From: Nonomuraea typhae
GTDB lineage: Bacteria; Actinomycetota; Actinomycetes; Streptosporangiales; Streptosporangiaceae
DNA length: 64,000 bases
Reading direction: 5' to 3'
Assembly (NCBI RefSeq): GCF_009760925.1
Contig: NZ_VRLV01000001.1
Location: 1,054,001-1,118,000 of the forward strand
This document shows positions 17,643-26,129 of this stretch, piece by piece. The translations under genes and the position numbers were made by a program. Numbering within the stretch: the first letter of the stretch is position 1; each line of letters opens with the position of its first letter. Under the pieces are notes generated by a model that was not told the origin of the DNA, did not search any database, and saw only the letters and a program-made list of their open reading frames with translations.

Positions 17643-18953
17643 TCAGGCGGGCGCCCCGGTGACCAGGTCCTTCTGGCGGACCAGGACCAGCGCGATGACC
17701 GCGGTCAGCACCGCCAGCCCCGAGGCGGTGTACATGACCAGCGAGGTGCCGCCCGCGGTGTACGGCAGGCTCAGCAGGCCGACTCCGGCGGCGGCGCCGA
17801 TCGCCAGCATGGTGTTGACCATGCCCGAGGCCATCCCGGCGCGCTCCTTCTCCACGACGTTGACCGCGAGCGTGGTCTTCGGGGTGGCCGCCAGCCCGCC
17901 GCCGACGCCCCACAGGATGAGGCCGGGCAGGAAGCCGGGGGCGGAGGCGGTGGAGGAGAAGGCCAGCGCCAGGTGGACGCCGCCCGCCGCCAGGACGGCC
18001 GAGCCGGCGGCGATGAGGACCGAGGGGGAGAAGCGGGCCTGCAGCCGGCCCGCCGCCAGGCCGGTCAGCAGCTGGGGGATGAGGATCGCGCTCAGCAGCA
18101 GGCCGGTGGCCAGCGGGGTCAGGCCGAGCTGCCGCTCGAAGGACAGCACGTAGTAGACCGAGCTGCCGATCGTGGCCACGCGGGAGACGAAGGCCAGCAG
18201 GGAGGCGGCCACGAACGTCGGGATGCGGAACAACGACAGGTCGAGCACGGGCGCCTCGGCCCGGCGTTCGGCGGCGAGGAAGGCGGCCAGCAGGATCGCG
18301 GCGGCGGCGCCGTACCACCACTGGCCGAGGGTGAGGCCGAGGTTGGCCGCGGTGAGCAGCAGCACGAGCAGGCCGGCGCCGAGCCAGTCGATCGGTGCCC
18401 GGCCGCGGGCGGCGTCGGCGGGCAGCACGCGCCGGCACAGCACCAGCGCGGCCACCCCGACCGGGACGTTGACCAGGAACAACGCCCGCCAGTCCGCGAC
18501 CGCCAGCAGCAGCCCGCCGATGACCGGGGCGGCGGCTCCGGCGGCGCCCAGGGTGGTGCCCCAGACGGCGATGGCCATGTTGCGGCGCTGGCCCTCGTAG
18601 GTCTGGGCGAGCATCGGCAGCGCATTGGCCATGATCAGCGCGGCCCCGGCGCCCTGGGCCAGGCGGGCGAGGTCCAGCGCCAGGGCGGTCGGGGCCATGC
18701 CGCAGGCCAGCGAGGAGAGCGTGAACACGGTGATGCCGGCGGTGAACATCGTGCGCCGGCCGAGGCGGTCCGACAGCGCGGCGGCCGGTTGCTGCAGGGC
18801 GCCGAAGGTGACGGTGTAGCCGATGATGATCCACTGCGTGGCGGCCAGGCTGCCGCCCAGGTCGGCCTGGATGGCCGGCAGGGCGATGGAGACGATCGTG
18901 ATGTCGATGACGAGCAGCGCGGTCGCGGCGATCGTCATGATCAGGACGGCCAA
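17643..18953 (-). CDS. MFS transporter (EmrB/QacA-like), iron-box regulated
   Basis: 436-residue major facilitator with 12 to 14 hydrophobic segments. Motif A is seen as ALSDRLGRRTMF; the N-terminus TIAATALLVIDITIVSIALP carries the D(I)TIV signature of the DHA2 drug-proton antiporters. A TTG start at 18953 is supported by AGGAG seven bases upstream; ATG 18938 is the alternative. The promoter holds a near-consensus iron box plus a TetR operator (see 18965-19012), so the substrate may be a siderophore or an iron-related compound (inference). The divergent TetR gene is the likely local repressor. Confidence 0.88.
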   Translation of the reverse strand: MAVLIMTIAATALLVIDITIVSIALPAIQADLGGSLAATQWIIIGYTVTFGALQQPAAALSDRLGRRTMFTAGITVFTLSSLACGMAPTALALDLARLAQGAGAALIMANALPMLAQTYEGQRRNMAIAVWGTTLGAAGAAAPVIGGLLLAVADWRALFLVNVPVGVAALVLCRRVLPADAARGRAPIDWLGAGLLVLLLTAANLGLTLGQWWYGAAAAILLAAFLAAERRAEAPVLDLSLFRIPTFVAASLLAFVSRVATIGSSVYYVLSFERQLGLTPLATGLLLSAILIPQLLTGLAAGRLQARFSPSVLIAAGSAVLAAGGVHLALAFSSTASAPGFLPGLILWGVGGGLAATPKTTLAVNVVEKERAGMASGMVNTMLAIGAAAGVGLLSLPYTAGGTSLVMYTASGLAVLTAVIALVLVRQKDLVTGAPA

Positions 18954-18964
18954 GGGACAACTCC

Positions 18965-18983
18965 TTAGGTAAGGCTTACCTGA
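18965..18983. promoter_or_regulatory. IdeR/DmdR-type iron box
   Basis: TTAGGTAAGGCTTACCTGA matches the IdeR/DtxR consensus TWAGGTWAGSCTWACCTWA at 18 of 19 positions and contains the perfect palindrome AGGTAAGGCTTACCT (18967-18981). It abuts the -10 box of the minus-strand MFS promoter and covers the expected transcription start, the place where an iron-loaded repressor would block initiation. Confidence 0.85.
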
Positions 18984-19012
18984 ACATTAAAGTCCACATG
19001 TGTGAACTTCAA
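18984..19012 (-). promoter_or_regulatory. Promoter of the MFS gene
   Basis: On the minus strand a -35 box TTGAAG (19012-19007) and a -10 box TAATGT (18989-18984) are separated by 17 bases. The spacer holds the TetR dyad and the iron box lies directly downstream. Confidence 0.65.
18990..19009. promoter_or_regulatory. Probable TetR operator
   Basis: AAGTCCACATGTGTGAACTT is a 20-bp imperfect dyad (8 of 10 arm positions pair) lying exactly within the spacer of the MFS promoter and 23 bases before the TetR start, the usual site for a divergent TetR repressor. Confidence 0.65.
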
Positions 19013-19031
19013 GGCTGATAGGCTGCCCGCG

Positions 19032-19619
19032 ATGGAGCGCACCAGGAAACGGCCCGAGTTCCGCAAGGGGCGGCCCACGCTCACGCGCGAGGCGATCGGG
19101 CGGGCCGTCCTCGACCTCGGCGACGCCGAGCTCACGATGCGCGCCCTCGCCGCGCACCTGCAGGTCACGCCGCGCGCGCTGTACAAGTACGTGGCCGACC
19201 GCGACGACGCCGTACGGCTGGCCGCCGGTCAGCTCCAGGCCGCCTGGACCCTGCCCGAGCTGGACCCGGGCGACTGGCGGGCGAGCCTGGGCACCCTCTG
19301 CCACACCCTGCTCGGCCTCTACCGGCGCCATCCCGCCGCGCTGCGCCTGGCCGAGACCACAGCCCTCGACGAGCACGAGAACACCCGGCGCGGCAACGAG
19401 GCGATGCGCGCCTTCTTCACCGCCGCCGGGCTGAGCCCGCACGACGCCGAACGCGCCTGGCGGCAGACGATCGCGGTCGTGGCCGGGCACAGCGAGATCG
19501 AGCGCTGGCTGGGCCGGGCGACGGCCCACCGCCCGGAGGCGGAGGCGGAGGCCGGGCTTTCCTTCACCGACGTGGTGGAGATGCTGACTGCCTGGGTCGG
19601 AACCCTCCGCAGTACGTAA
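19032..19619 (+). CDS. TetR family transcriptional regulator
   Basis: 195-residue TetR-type repressor. The DNA-binding domain (about 12-60) reads LTREAIGRAVLDLGDAEL and LQVTPRALYKYVADRDD; the rest is a TetR C-terminal ligand-binding domain with HRHPAAL-type helices. ATG 19032 is preferred to an upstream GTG at 19002 that lies inside the operator. It is divergent from the MFS exporter and likely controls it through the dyad at 18990-19009. The peptidase operon follows 8 bases downstream. Confidence 0.88.
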   Translation: MERTRKRPEFRKGRPTLTREAIGRAVLDLGDAELTMRALAAHLQVTPRALYKYVADRDDAVRLAAGQLQAAWTLPELDPGDWRASLGTLCHTLLGLYRRHPAALRLAETTALDEHENTRRGNEAMRAFFTAAGLSPHDAERAWRQTIAVVAGHSEIERWLGRATAHRPEAEAEAGLSFTDVVEMLTAWVGTLRST

Positions 19620-19627
19620 ACCATCCG

Positions 19628-20659
19628 ATGTGCGACAAGCGGCACGAAACCACAATGGTGTCGGTGCCCGTCTCCTACACCAGGCTCACCCCCGGCCACG
19701 ACACCCTCGTCGAGCTGGGCTTCGCCGCCACCGAACTGGTGCCCTCCTGGACCGCCGACGCGCCCGAGGGCACGTGGATCGAGGTCTCCCTCCAGGCCAG
19801 GCTGGCCACGGGCGAGCTGACCAAGTGGTACGTGATGGGCCGCTGGTCGGAGGAGCCGGGCCGCGCCTCCGTGCCCGGCCAGGGAGACGAGCACGGCGAC
19901 GTGGCCGTGGACACCTTCGTGGCCAAGACTCCGGTCACCGCCTGCCGGGTGCGCGCGGCCGCGCACGGCGCCGGCGCCCGCGTCAGGTCGCTGGGCCTGA
20001 TGGCCTCGGCCGTCCCGCACCGCCCCAGCGTGCCGCCCAGCCCCGCGAGCTCCGCCGAGCCGGTGACCCTCGACGTCCCCCGCTACTCCCAGCGCGCGCA
20101 CACCGGCCACCACCCCGAATGGGACGGCGGCGGCGCCCACTGGTGCAGCCCCGTCTCGGTCGCCATGGTCCTGGCGTACTGGGGCCGCGGCCCCGGCCCC
20201 GCGGAACTGGCCTGGGTGGCGCCGGACGACCCCTGCCCGGCCGTCGACCACGCCGCCCGCGGCACCTACGACCGCAGCTACCAGGGCACCGGCAACTGGC
20301 CCTTCAACGTCGCCTACGCCGGCCGCTACGGCCTCGACGGCCTGGTCACCAGGCTCCATTCGGCCGTGGAGCTGGAACGCCTGGTCAGGGCGGGCGTCCC
20401 GGTCGTGACGTCGCTGTCGTTCAAGGAACACGAGCTGCCCGGCTCCGGCTTCTCCACCGGCGGCCACCTCATGGTCGTGGCCGGGTTCACCGCCGGAGGC
20501 GACATCGTGGCCAACGACCCCGCCGACCCGCAGGTGCGGAAGGTCTATCCGCGGGCAGCATTCGAGAACGTGTGGCTGCGCAGCTCGGGCAGCGCCGGCA
20601 TCGTCTACATCCTGCACCCGCCCGGGCACCGGCTTCCCCCATCCGACGGCAATTGGTGA
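19628..20659 (+). CDS. C39-like cysteine peptidase
   Basis: 343-residue protein of the Peptidase_C39_2 type. The catalytic Cys is in GGAHWCSPVSVAMVLAYWG (about C173), the His in STGGHLMVVAGF (about H280) and the Asp in VANDPAD. The first 150 residues form a beta-rich domain without a signal peptide. ATG 19655 (MVSVPVSY) is an equally plausible start. It is the first gene of a three-peptidase set: the S9 gene begins 4 bases after its stop. Substrate unknown. Confidence 0.82.
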   Translation: MCDKRHETTMVSVPVSYTRLTPGHDTLVELGFAATELVPSWTADAPEGTWIEVSLQARLATGELTKWYVMGRWSEEPGRASVPGQGDEHGDVAVDTFVAKTPVTACRVRAAAHGAGARVRSLGLMASAVPHRPSVPPSPASSAEPVTLDVPRYSQRAHTGHHPEWDGGGAHWCSPVSVAMVLAYWGRGPGPAELAWVAPDDPCPAVDHAARGTYDRSYQGTGNWPFNVAYAGRYGLDGLVTRLHSAVELERLVRAGVPVVTSLSFKEHELPGSGFSTGGHLMVVAGFTAGGDIVANDPADPQVRKVYPRAAFENVWLRSSGSAGIVYILHPPGHRLPPSDGNW

Positions 20660-20663
20660 GTGA

Positions 20664-22517
20664 ATGAGCATCAGCGCGACAGACGTGGCCAGAACCGACG
20701 GCGGCGCCCAATGGGTCGAAGCGGTCGAGACGCCGGACGGCGCCGAGGTGTGGTGGGACGAGCCCCGCCCGCGGGAGGGCGGGCGCCGCTGCGTGGTGCG
20801 CCGCCTGCCGGACGGCTCGCGCCGCGACGTCCTGCCCCCGGGGTGGAACGCGCGCAACCGGCTGATCGAGTACGGCGGGCGGTCCTGGCGCCCGCTGCCC
20901 GGCGGCGCGCTGGTGTTCACCCACTGGGCCGACCAGCGCCTCTACCTCGTGAACCCGGGCACGGACCCGGTCCCGCTGACCCCCGAGGGCCCGTGGCACT
21001 ACGGCGACCTGTACGCGCCGCCCGGCCGGGAGGAGGTGTGGGCCGTCAGGGAGACCCATGGGGCCGCCCGCGACCTGGTGGCCGTCCCCCTGACCGGCGG
21101 CGAGCCGAGGGTCGTGCTCAAGGCCCACCACTTCCTCATGAACGCCCGGCTCTCACCCGGCGGGCGGCACGTCTCCTGGATCGGCTGGGAGCATCCCCAG
21201 ATGCCCTGGGACGGCACCGAGCTGTGCGTGGCCGAGCTCGACGCCGAGGGCGTGGCCGGGCCGTACCGGGTGATCGCCGGCGGCGCGGACGAATCGGTCG
21301 TGCAGGCCGAATGGCGCGACCCGGACACCCTCTACGCCGTCACCGACCCCACCGGCTGGTGGAACCTGCACGAGATCGGCCGCGACGGCGTCCGGCGGCG
21401 CAACCTGACGCCGCTGGAGCTGGAGTTCGGCAACGCCGTGTGGAAACCGGGCGCCACCTGGTTCGCGTTCGCGGGGGAGCGGGTGGCGGCCGTCTACGGC
21501 ACCGCCGACGACCGGCGGCTCGGGCTGCTCGATCCGGCCACCGGGGAGATCCGCGATCTGGGCGGCGCGGCCACCCACTGGACCGCGTCGGTCTCCGCCG
21601 CCGGCGGGATCGCGGCCGGGGTGGCGGCCTCGCCGTACACGCCGATGGAGGTGACGGCGGTCAGCCTGGCCGACGGCGCGCACACCGTGGTCTCGGCGCC
21701 CAAGCCGCTGCCGCCGCGCGAGCTGCTGCCCGCCCCCCGCGTCACCGTGATCGAGGGCGTGCACGCGCACGTGTACCCGCCGCGCGAGCGGCCCGCGCCG
21801 TACGTGGTCTTCGTGCACGGCGGGCCGACCGGCGCGCACCCGCTCATGCTCGACCTGGAGATCGCCTACTTCACCTCGCGCGGGCTCGGCGTGGCCGTGG
21901 TCAACTACGGGGGCTCCACCGGGTACGGCAGGGCCTACCGGGAACGGCTGCGGCACCAGTGGGGCGTCGTGGACGTGCACGACTGCGCCAAGGTCGCCCG
22001 CGGCCTGGTGGAGCAGGGCCTGGCCGACGCCGGGCGGATCGCGATCAGGGGCGGCAGCGCGGGCGGCTGGACGACCGTGGCCGCGCTCGTGCACAGCGAC
22101 GTCTTCGCCGGCGGCGTCGCCCACTACGCGATCACCGACCCGGCGGGATGGGCGGCCGAGACGCACGACTTCGAGTCCCGCTACCTCGACGGGCTCATCG
22201 GGCCGCTGCCGGAGACCGAGCAGCGCTACCGCGAGCGCTCCCCGCTGCTGCACGCCGATCGCGCGTCGGGCCCGTGCCTGATGCTGCACGGACTGGAGGA
22301 CAGGATCGTGGACGTGGGCCAGGCCGAGCGCTTCGTCGCCGAACTGGACAAGCATGGCAAAGAGTGGGCCTTGCTCACCTTCGAGGGTGAGCAGCACGGC
22401 TGGCGCCGGGAGGAGACTATCGTCGCGGCGCTCGAGGCCGAGCTGGCCTTCTACGGCAGGCTGTTCGGGGTCGAGACGCCGGACGTCGCCGCGATCGAAC
22501 TCCGGGGGGCCAAGTGA
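20664..22517 (+). CDS. S9 family prolyl oligopeptidase-like serine peptidase
   Basis: 617-residue peptidase with an N-terminal beta-propeller-like part (about 1-350) and a C-terminal alpha/beta-hydrolase domain. The nucleophile is in RGGSAGGWTTV (about S465), the Asp in HGLEDRIVDV and the His in GEQHGWR. The domain entry segment YVVFVHGGPTGAHP is typical of acylaminoacyl-peptidase-like enzymes. It has no signal peptide and so acts in the cytoplasm. Its stop overlaps the next start in GTGA. Confidence 0.92.
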   Translation: MSISATDVARTDGGAQWVEAVETPDGAEVWWDEPRPREGGRRCVVRRLPDGSRRDVLPPGWNARNRLIEYGGRSWRPLPGGALVFTHWADQRLYLVNPGTDPVPLTPEGPWHYGDLYAPPGREEVWAVRETHGAARDLVAVPLTGGEPRVVLKAHHFLMNARLSPGGRHVSWIGWEHPQMPWDGTELCVAELDAEGVAGPYRVIAGGADESVVQAEWRDPDTLYAVTDPTGWWNLHEIGRDGVRRRNLTPLELEFGNAVWKPGATWFAFAGERVAAVYGTADDRRLGLLDPATGEIRDLGGAATHWTASVSAAGGIAAGVAASPYTPMEVTAVSLADGAHTVVSAPKPLPPRELLPAPRVTVIEGVHAHVYPPRERPAPYVVFVHGGPTGAHPLMLDLEIAYFTSRGLGVAVVNYGGSTGYGRAYRERLRHQWGVVDVHDCAKVARGLVEQGLADAGRIAIRGGSAGGWTTVAALVHSDVFAGGVAHYAITDPAGWAAETHDFESRYLDGLIGPLPETEQRYRERSPLLHADRASGPCLMLHGLEDRIVDVGQAERFVAELDKHGKEWALLTFEGEQHGWRREETIVAALEAELAFYGRLFGVETPDVAAIELRGAK

Positions 22518-23779
22518 AGAGCGTCGCCGAGATCTGCTCGGATCTGATCAGATTCGACACCACCAACCCGGGCAAGGGGGAGCGCCCCGCCGCCGAGTAC
22601 GTCGCGACCCTGCTGGCCGACGCCGGCATCGAACCGGCCGTCTTCGAGCCGGCGCCCCGGCGCACCACCGTCGTGGCCCGCATCGACGGCGACTCGGCCG
22701 ACGCCCTGCTCGTCCACGGCCACCTCGACGTCGTCCCCGCCGACCCCGCCGAATGGCGCATGCACCCCTTCTCCGGCGAGATCACCGACGGCTGCGTGTA
22801 CGGCCGCGGCGCCGTGGACATGAAGGGCTCCTGCGCGATGACGCTGGCCACCGTGCTCGGCATGGCCGCCCGGGGGCAGCGGCCCAGGCGCGACCTCGTG
22901 CTGGCCTTCCTGGCCGACGAGGAGGCCACCGGCGAGTACGGCTCCCGCCACGCCGTCACCGCCCACCGGGAGCTGTTCGACGGCGTCACCCAGGCCATCA
23001 GCGAGTCCGGCGGCTACAGCGTCCCGGCCGGCGACGAGCGCGTCTACCCGATCTCCGTCGGCGAGCGCGGCACCGCCTGGATGAAGCTGACCGCCCGCGG
23101 CGTGGCCGGCCACGGCTCCAGGCCCGCGGTCGACAACCCGGTCGCGACGCTGGTCCACGCACTGTCCAGGGTCGCCTCGCATCAATGGCCGGTACGGCTC
23201 ACGCCGTCCGTCGCCGCGCTCGTCCAGGCGCTGTCGGAGATCACCGGGCAGCCGATCGACCTGGACCGGCTCGACGAGGAGGCGGTACGGCTCGGCGCCC
23301 TCGGCACCCTGTTCGCCGGCCAGATCCGCAACTCCGCCAACCCGACCATGCTGGAGGCCGGCTACAAGGTGAACGTGGTCCCCTCCACGGCCTCGGCCCA
23401 CGTGGACGGGCGCTACCTGCCGGGGCTGCAGGAGGAGTTCCTGGCCACGATCGACGACCTCCTCGGGCCCAAGGTGGCCCGGGAGTTCGTCAACCTGGAG
23501 GACGCGCCGGCGGCGCCGTACCCCGCGCCGTTCTTCGACGAGATGGCCGCGGCGCTGCTCGCCGAGGACCCCGTGGCCCGGCCCGTCCCGTACGTGATGA
23601 GCGGGGGCACCGACGCCAAGTCGTTCGCCAGGATCGGCATCGACGGCTACGGCTTCGCCCCGCTCATGCTGCGGCCGGATCTGAACTACTTCGGCATGTT
23701 CCACGGCAAGGACGAGCGGGTGCCGGTGGAGGGCCTGGAGTTCGGCACCCGCGTGCTGACCCGGCTGCTGGCGGCCTAG
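22514..23779 (+). CDS. M20 family metallopeptidase / deacylase
   Basis: 421-residue M20/M25/M40 dizinc hydrolase. Metal ligands are visible in LLVHGHLDVVP (His), GRGAVDMKGS (Asp), LADEEATGEYG (catalytic Glu-Glu) and the C-terminal MFHGKDER (His). A dimerisation domain lies between about residues 195 and 310. Its GTG overlaps the S9 stop by 4 bases, making the trio C39-S9-M20 one operon, a logical order for breaking a protein or peptide to its final units. Its stop overlaps the convergent AAA gene in CTAG. Confidence 0.92.
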   Translation: MKSVAEICSDLIRFDTTNPGKGERPAAEYVATLLADAGIEPAVFEPAPRRTTVVARIDGDSADALLVHGHLDVVPADPAEWRMHPFSGEITDGCVYGRGAVDMKGSCAMTLATVLGMAARGQRPRRDLVLAFLADEEATGEYGSRHAVTAHRELFDGVTQAISESGGYSVPAGDERVYPISVGERGTAWMKLTARGVAGHGSRPAVDNPVATLVHALSRVASHQWPVRLTPSVAALVQALSEITGQPIDLDRLDEEAVRLGALGTLFAGQIRNSANPTMLEAGYKVNVVPSTASAHVDGRYLPGLQEEFLATIDDLLGPKVAREFVNLEDAPAAPYPAPFFDEMAAALLAEDPVARPVPYVMSGGTDAKSFARIGIDGYGFAPLMLRPDLNYFGMFHGKDERVPVEGLEFGTRVLTRLLAA

Positions 23780-24882
23780 AGGTAGGGGCCGATGGGCTCG
23801 CGGACGGCGGCCGGGGCGAGGGCGGCGCCGTTGCGCTTGGCATACAGCTCGGCCAGCGTCGCCCCCTCCGGGCCCAGGCCCGCGGGCGAGCCCATCCAGG
23901 CCGCCGCCTCGGCGTGCGACAGCGCGCCCACCTCGATCTGGGCCAGGCAGCGGCCGGGCCGTACCACCGCGGGGTGCAGGCGGGCGAGGTCCTCGTTGGT
24001 GGTGATGGCGACCAGCACGTCGCGGCCCTGGCCGAGCAGGCCGTCGGTGAGGTTGAGCAGGCGCGACAGGCCCTGGCCCGTCACCTCCTTGGCGCCGGAG
24101 CGGATGAGCTCGTCGCAGTCCTCCAGGACCAGCAGGCGCCAGCGGGGGTTGCCCTCGTCCTCCTCGTGGTCGTAGCCGACCGCCACCTCCATGAGGTAGC
24201 CGGGCTCGGCGAACAGGTGCTCGGGGTCGAGCACGCAGTCCACCTGGCACCACTCGCGCCACTGGCCGGCCAGCGTGCGCAGCAGCGTGGTCTTGCCGGT
24301 GCCCGGCGGGCCGTGCAGCAGGATGAGCCGGCCGCTGACCTCGGCCGGGGTGATGGCCATGAGCGCGTCGATGGAGGTGCGGGCGGTGCCGGAGTAGTTG
24401 CGGCCGATCTCGGACCACGACTGCGTGGTGATGGGCTTCTCGGAGCGGTGGCCGCCGTGCGGGCCGCGCCACCAGAAGCCCATCCGGGTGTGGTCGTCGG
24501 CCGGCTCGGGCTCCTCGGCCCCGTCGGTGCACTCCCGTAGCACCGAGCGGGCGAGGTCCTCGCTGACGGCGGTGACCGAGACGGTGGCCGTGCGGTTGCG
24601 GTGGCGGACCACGCGCAGCGTCCACCCCTCGCCGGTGACCAGTCGCGACTCAGAGCCGTCCTCGACCTTGGCGGTGCGGACGATCTGGCCGGTGGCGGGC
24701 TGGAGGACGGCGTCGGGGCGGACGCGCTCGAGGTCGGCCGAGCGCGACCACGGCTGGGTGCCGGTGGCGAACGGTGACAGCGCGAGAGCGTCGATGACGT
24801 CGATCGCCGAGTCGGCGTCATCGAGCCACAGATTCATAGGGAGGCCGGAGGACATGTGGTCAATGATCCTGGTCAGAGCCAT
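23776..24882 (-). CDS. AAA ATPase with DUF5925 N-terminal domain
   Basis: 368-residue protein. Residues 1-130 match the actinobacterial DUF5925 region; the AAA core has Walker A GPPGTGKTT (191-199), Walker B LLVLEDCDELI, sensor VAITTNED and an arginine-finger-like VVRPGRCLAQIEV. The AAA part is like Bcs1/FtsH-type ATPases but no protease or membrane segment follows. ATG 24855 is an alternative start. Partner unknown. Confidence 0.85.
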   Translation of the reverse strand: MALTRIIDHMSSGLPMNLWLDDADSAIDVIDALALSPFATGTQPWSRSADLERVRPDAVLQPATGQIVRTAKVEDGSESRLVTGEGWTLRVVRHRNRTATVSVTAVSEDLARSVLRECTDGAEEPEPADDHTRMGFWWRGPHGGHRSEKPITTQSWSEIGRNYSGTARTSIDALMAITPAEVSGRLILLHGPPGTGKTTLLRTLAGQWREWCQVDCVLDPEHLFAEPGYLMEVAVGYDHEEDEGNPRWRLLVLEDCDELIRSGAKEVTGQGLSRLLNLTDGLLGQGRDVLVAITTNEDLARLHPAVVRPGRCLAQIEVGALSHAEAAAWMGSPAGLGPEGATLAELYAKRNGAALAPAAVREPIGPYL

Positions 24883-24935
24883 CCAGTGTCGAAGTATTTT
24901 GCTGGAAATAGCGGTATACCACTAATCTTTCCGAC

Positions 24936-26129
24936 ATGACCGATCTGCTGCTCCGTGACGCCCTGCTCTGGCACCCCGGCTCCGCCGGCGACTCCCTGAC
25001 CGACGTGCTCATCCGCGCCGGCCGGGTCGCCGCCGTCGGTCCCGGCCTCGAGGCCGGGGACGTGCCCGTGGAAGGGCTCGGGGGCAGGCTGCTGCTGCCC
25101 GGGTTCGTGGACGCGCACGCCCACGTGGACAAGACCCTGTGGGGCGGTCCCTGGGTGCCGCACGACGCCGGGCCCGGCCTCCAGGGCAAGATCCGCAACG
25201 GCGTCGAGGCCAGGCCCGCGCTCGGGCTGCCGAACCCCGGCTACATCACCGCGCTGCTCCAGCAGATGGTCGCCTGCGGCACCACGCACGCCCGCACCCA
25301 CGTGGACGTCGACACCGCCATGGGACTGGCCGCCGTGCACGCCGTCCGCGAGGCCGTGGCCAGGCTCGACGGGCGGATCACCGTGGACCTCGTCGCCTTC
25401 CCCCAGGCCGGGCTGCTCACCGCCCCGGGCACCGCCGAGCTCATGGACGCCGCGCTGGCCGAAGGCGCGGACCTGGTGGGCGGCATCGACCCCGCCGGGC
25501 TGGAGAACGATCCGGTCGCGCATCTCGACGTGGTGTTCGGGCTGGCCGGCAAGCACGGCGCCGGCGTCGACATCCACCTGCACGACGGCGGGCCGCTGGG
25601 GGTGTGGCAGTACGAGCTGATCATCGAGCGGGCGCGGGCCCTCGGGATGCGGGGGAAGGTGACGATCTCCCACGGGTTCGCGCTCGGCGAGGCCGCGCCC
25701 GCCGTGCAGGAGCGGGTGATCGCGGGGCTGGCGGAGGCCGGGGTGAGCCTGGCCACCGTCGCGCCCGCCGCGGCCGCGCCGCTGCCCCTCGTGGCGCTGC
25801 GCGAGGCCGGGGTGCCCGTGGGGGCGGGCAATGACGGGGTGCGGGACCTGTGGAGCCCCTACGGCGACGGGGACATGCTGGAGCGGGCGTTGTTCCTGGC
25901 CCAGCGCGGGCGGTTCGTGCGCGACGAGGAGATCGAGATCGCGCTGGAGGCGGCCACCCTGGGCGGGGCCCGGGTGACCGGGCGGCGCGCGGGGTTCGCT
26001 CCCGGGGACCCGGGGGACTTCGCCGCCGTTCCCGCGCGCACGGCGGCCGAGGCGGTGTGCGTGCGGCCGGTGCGCTCGCTGGTGGTCAAGGGCGGGCGCG
26101 TCGTGGCCAGGGACGGGCGGCTGGTGTGA
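24936..26129 (+). CDS. Amidohydrolase, cytosine-deaminase-like
   Basis: 397-residue metal-dependent amidohydrolase. Metal ligands: AHAHVDKT (HxH at about 58-60), VDIHLHDGG, TISHGFAL and the Asp in GAGNDGVRDLWSPYG. This pattern is that of the CodA/cytosine deaminase and related triazine-deaminating branch, where VDKT replaces the usual HxH context. Exact substrate unclear. The -10-like CTAATC is 8 bases before the ATG, suggesting a leaderless message. Its stop abuts the convergent kinase gene. Confidence 0.85.
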   Translation: MTDLLLRDALLWHPGSAGDSLTDVLIRAGRVAAVGPGLEAGDVPVEGLGGRLLLPGFVDAHAHVDKTLWGGPWVPHDAGPGLQGKIRNGVEARPALGLPNPGYITALLQQMVACGTTHARTHVDVDTAMGLAAVHAVREAVARLDGRITVDLVAFPQAGLLTAPGTAELMDAALAEGADLVGGIDPAGLENDPVAHLDVVFGLAGKHGAGVDIHLHDGGPLGVWQYELIIERARALGMRGKVTISHGFALGEAAPAVQERVIAGLAEAGVSLATVAPAAAAPLPLVALREAGVPVGAGNDGVRDLWSPYGDGDMLERALFLAQRGRFVRDEEIEIALEAATLGGARVTGRRAGFAPGDPGDFAAVPARTAAEAVCVRPVRSLVVKGGRVVARDGRLV

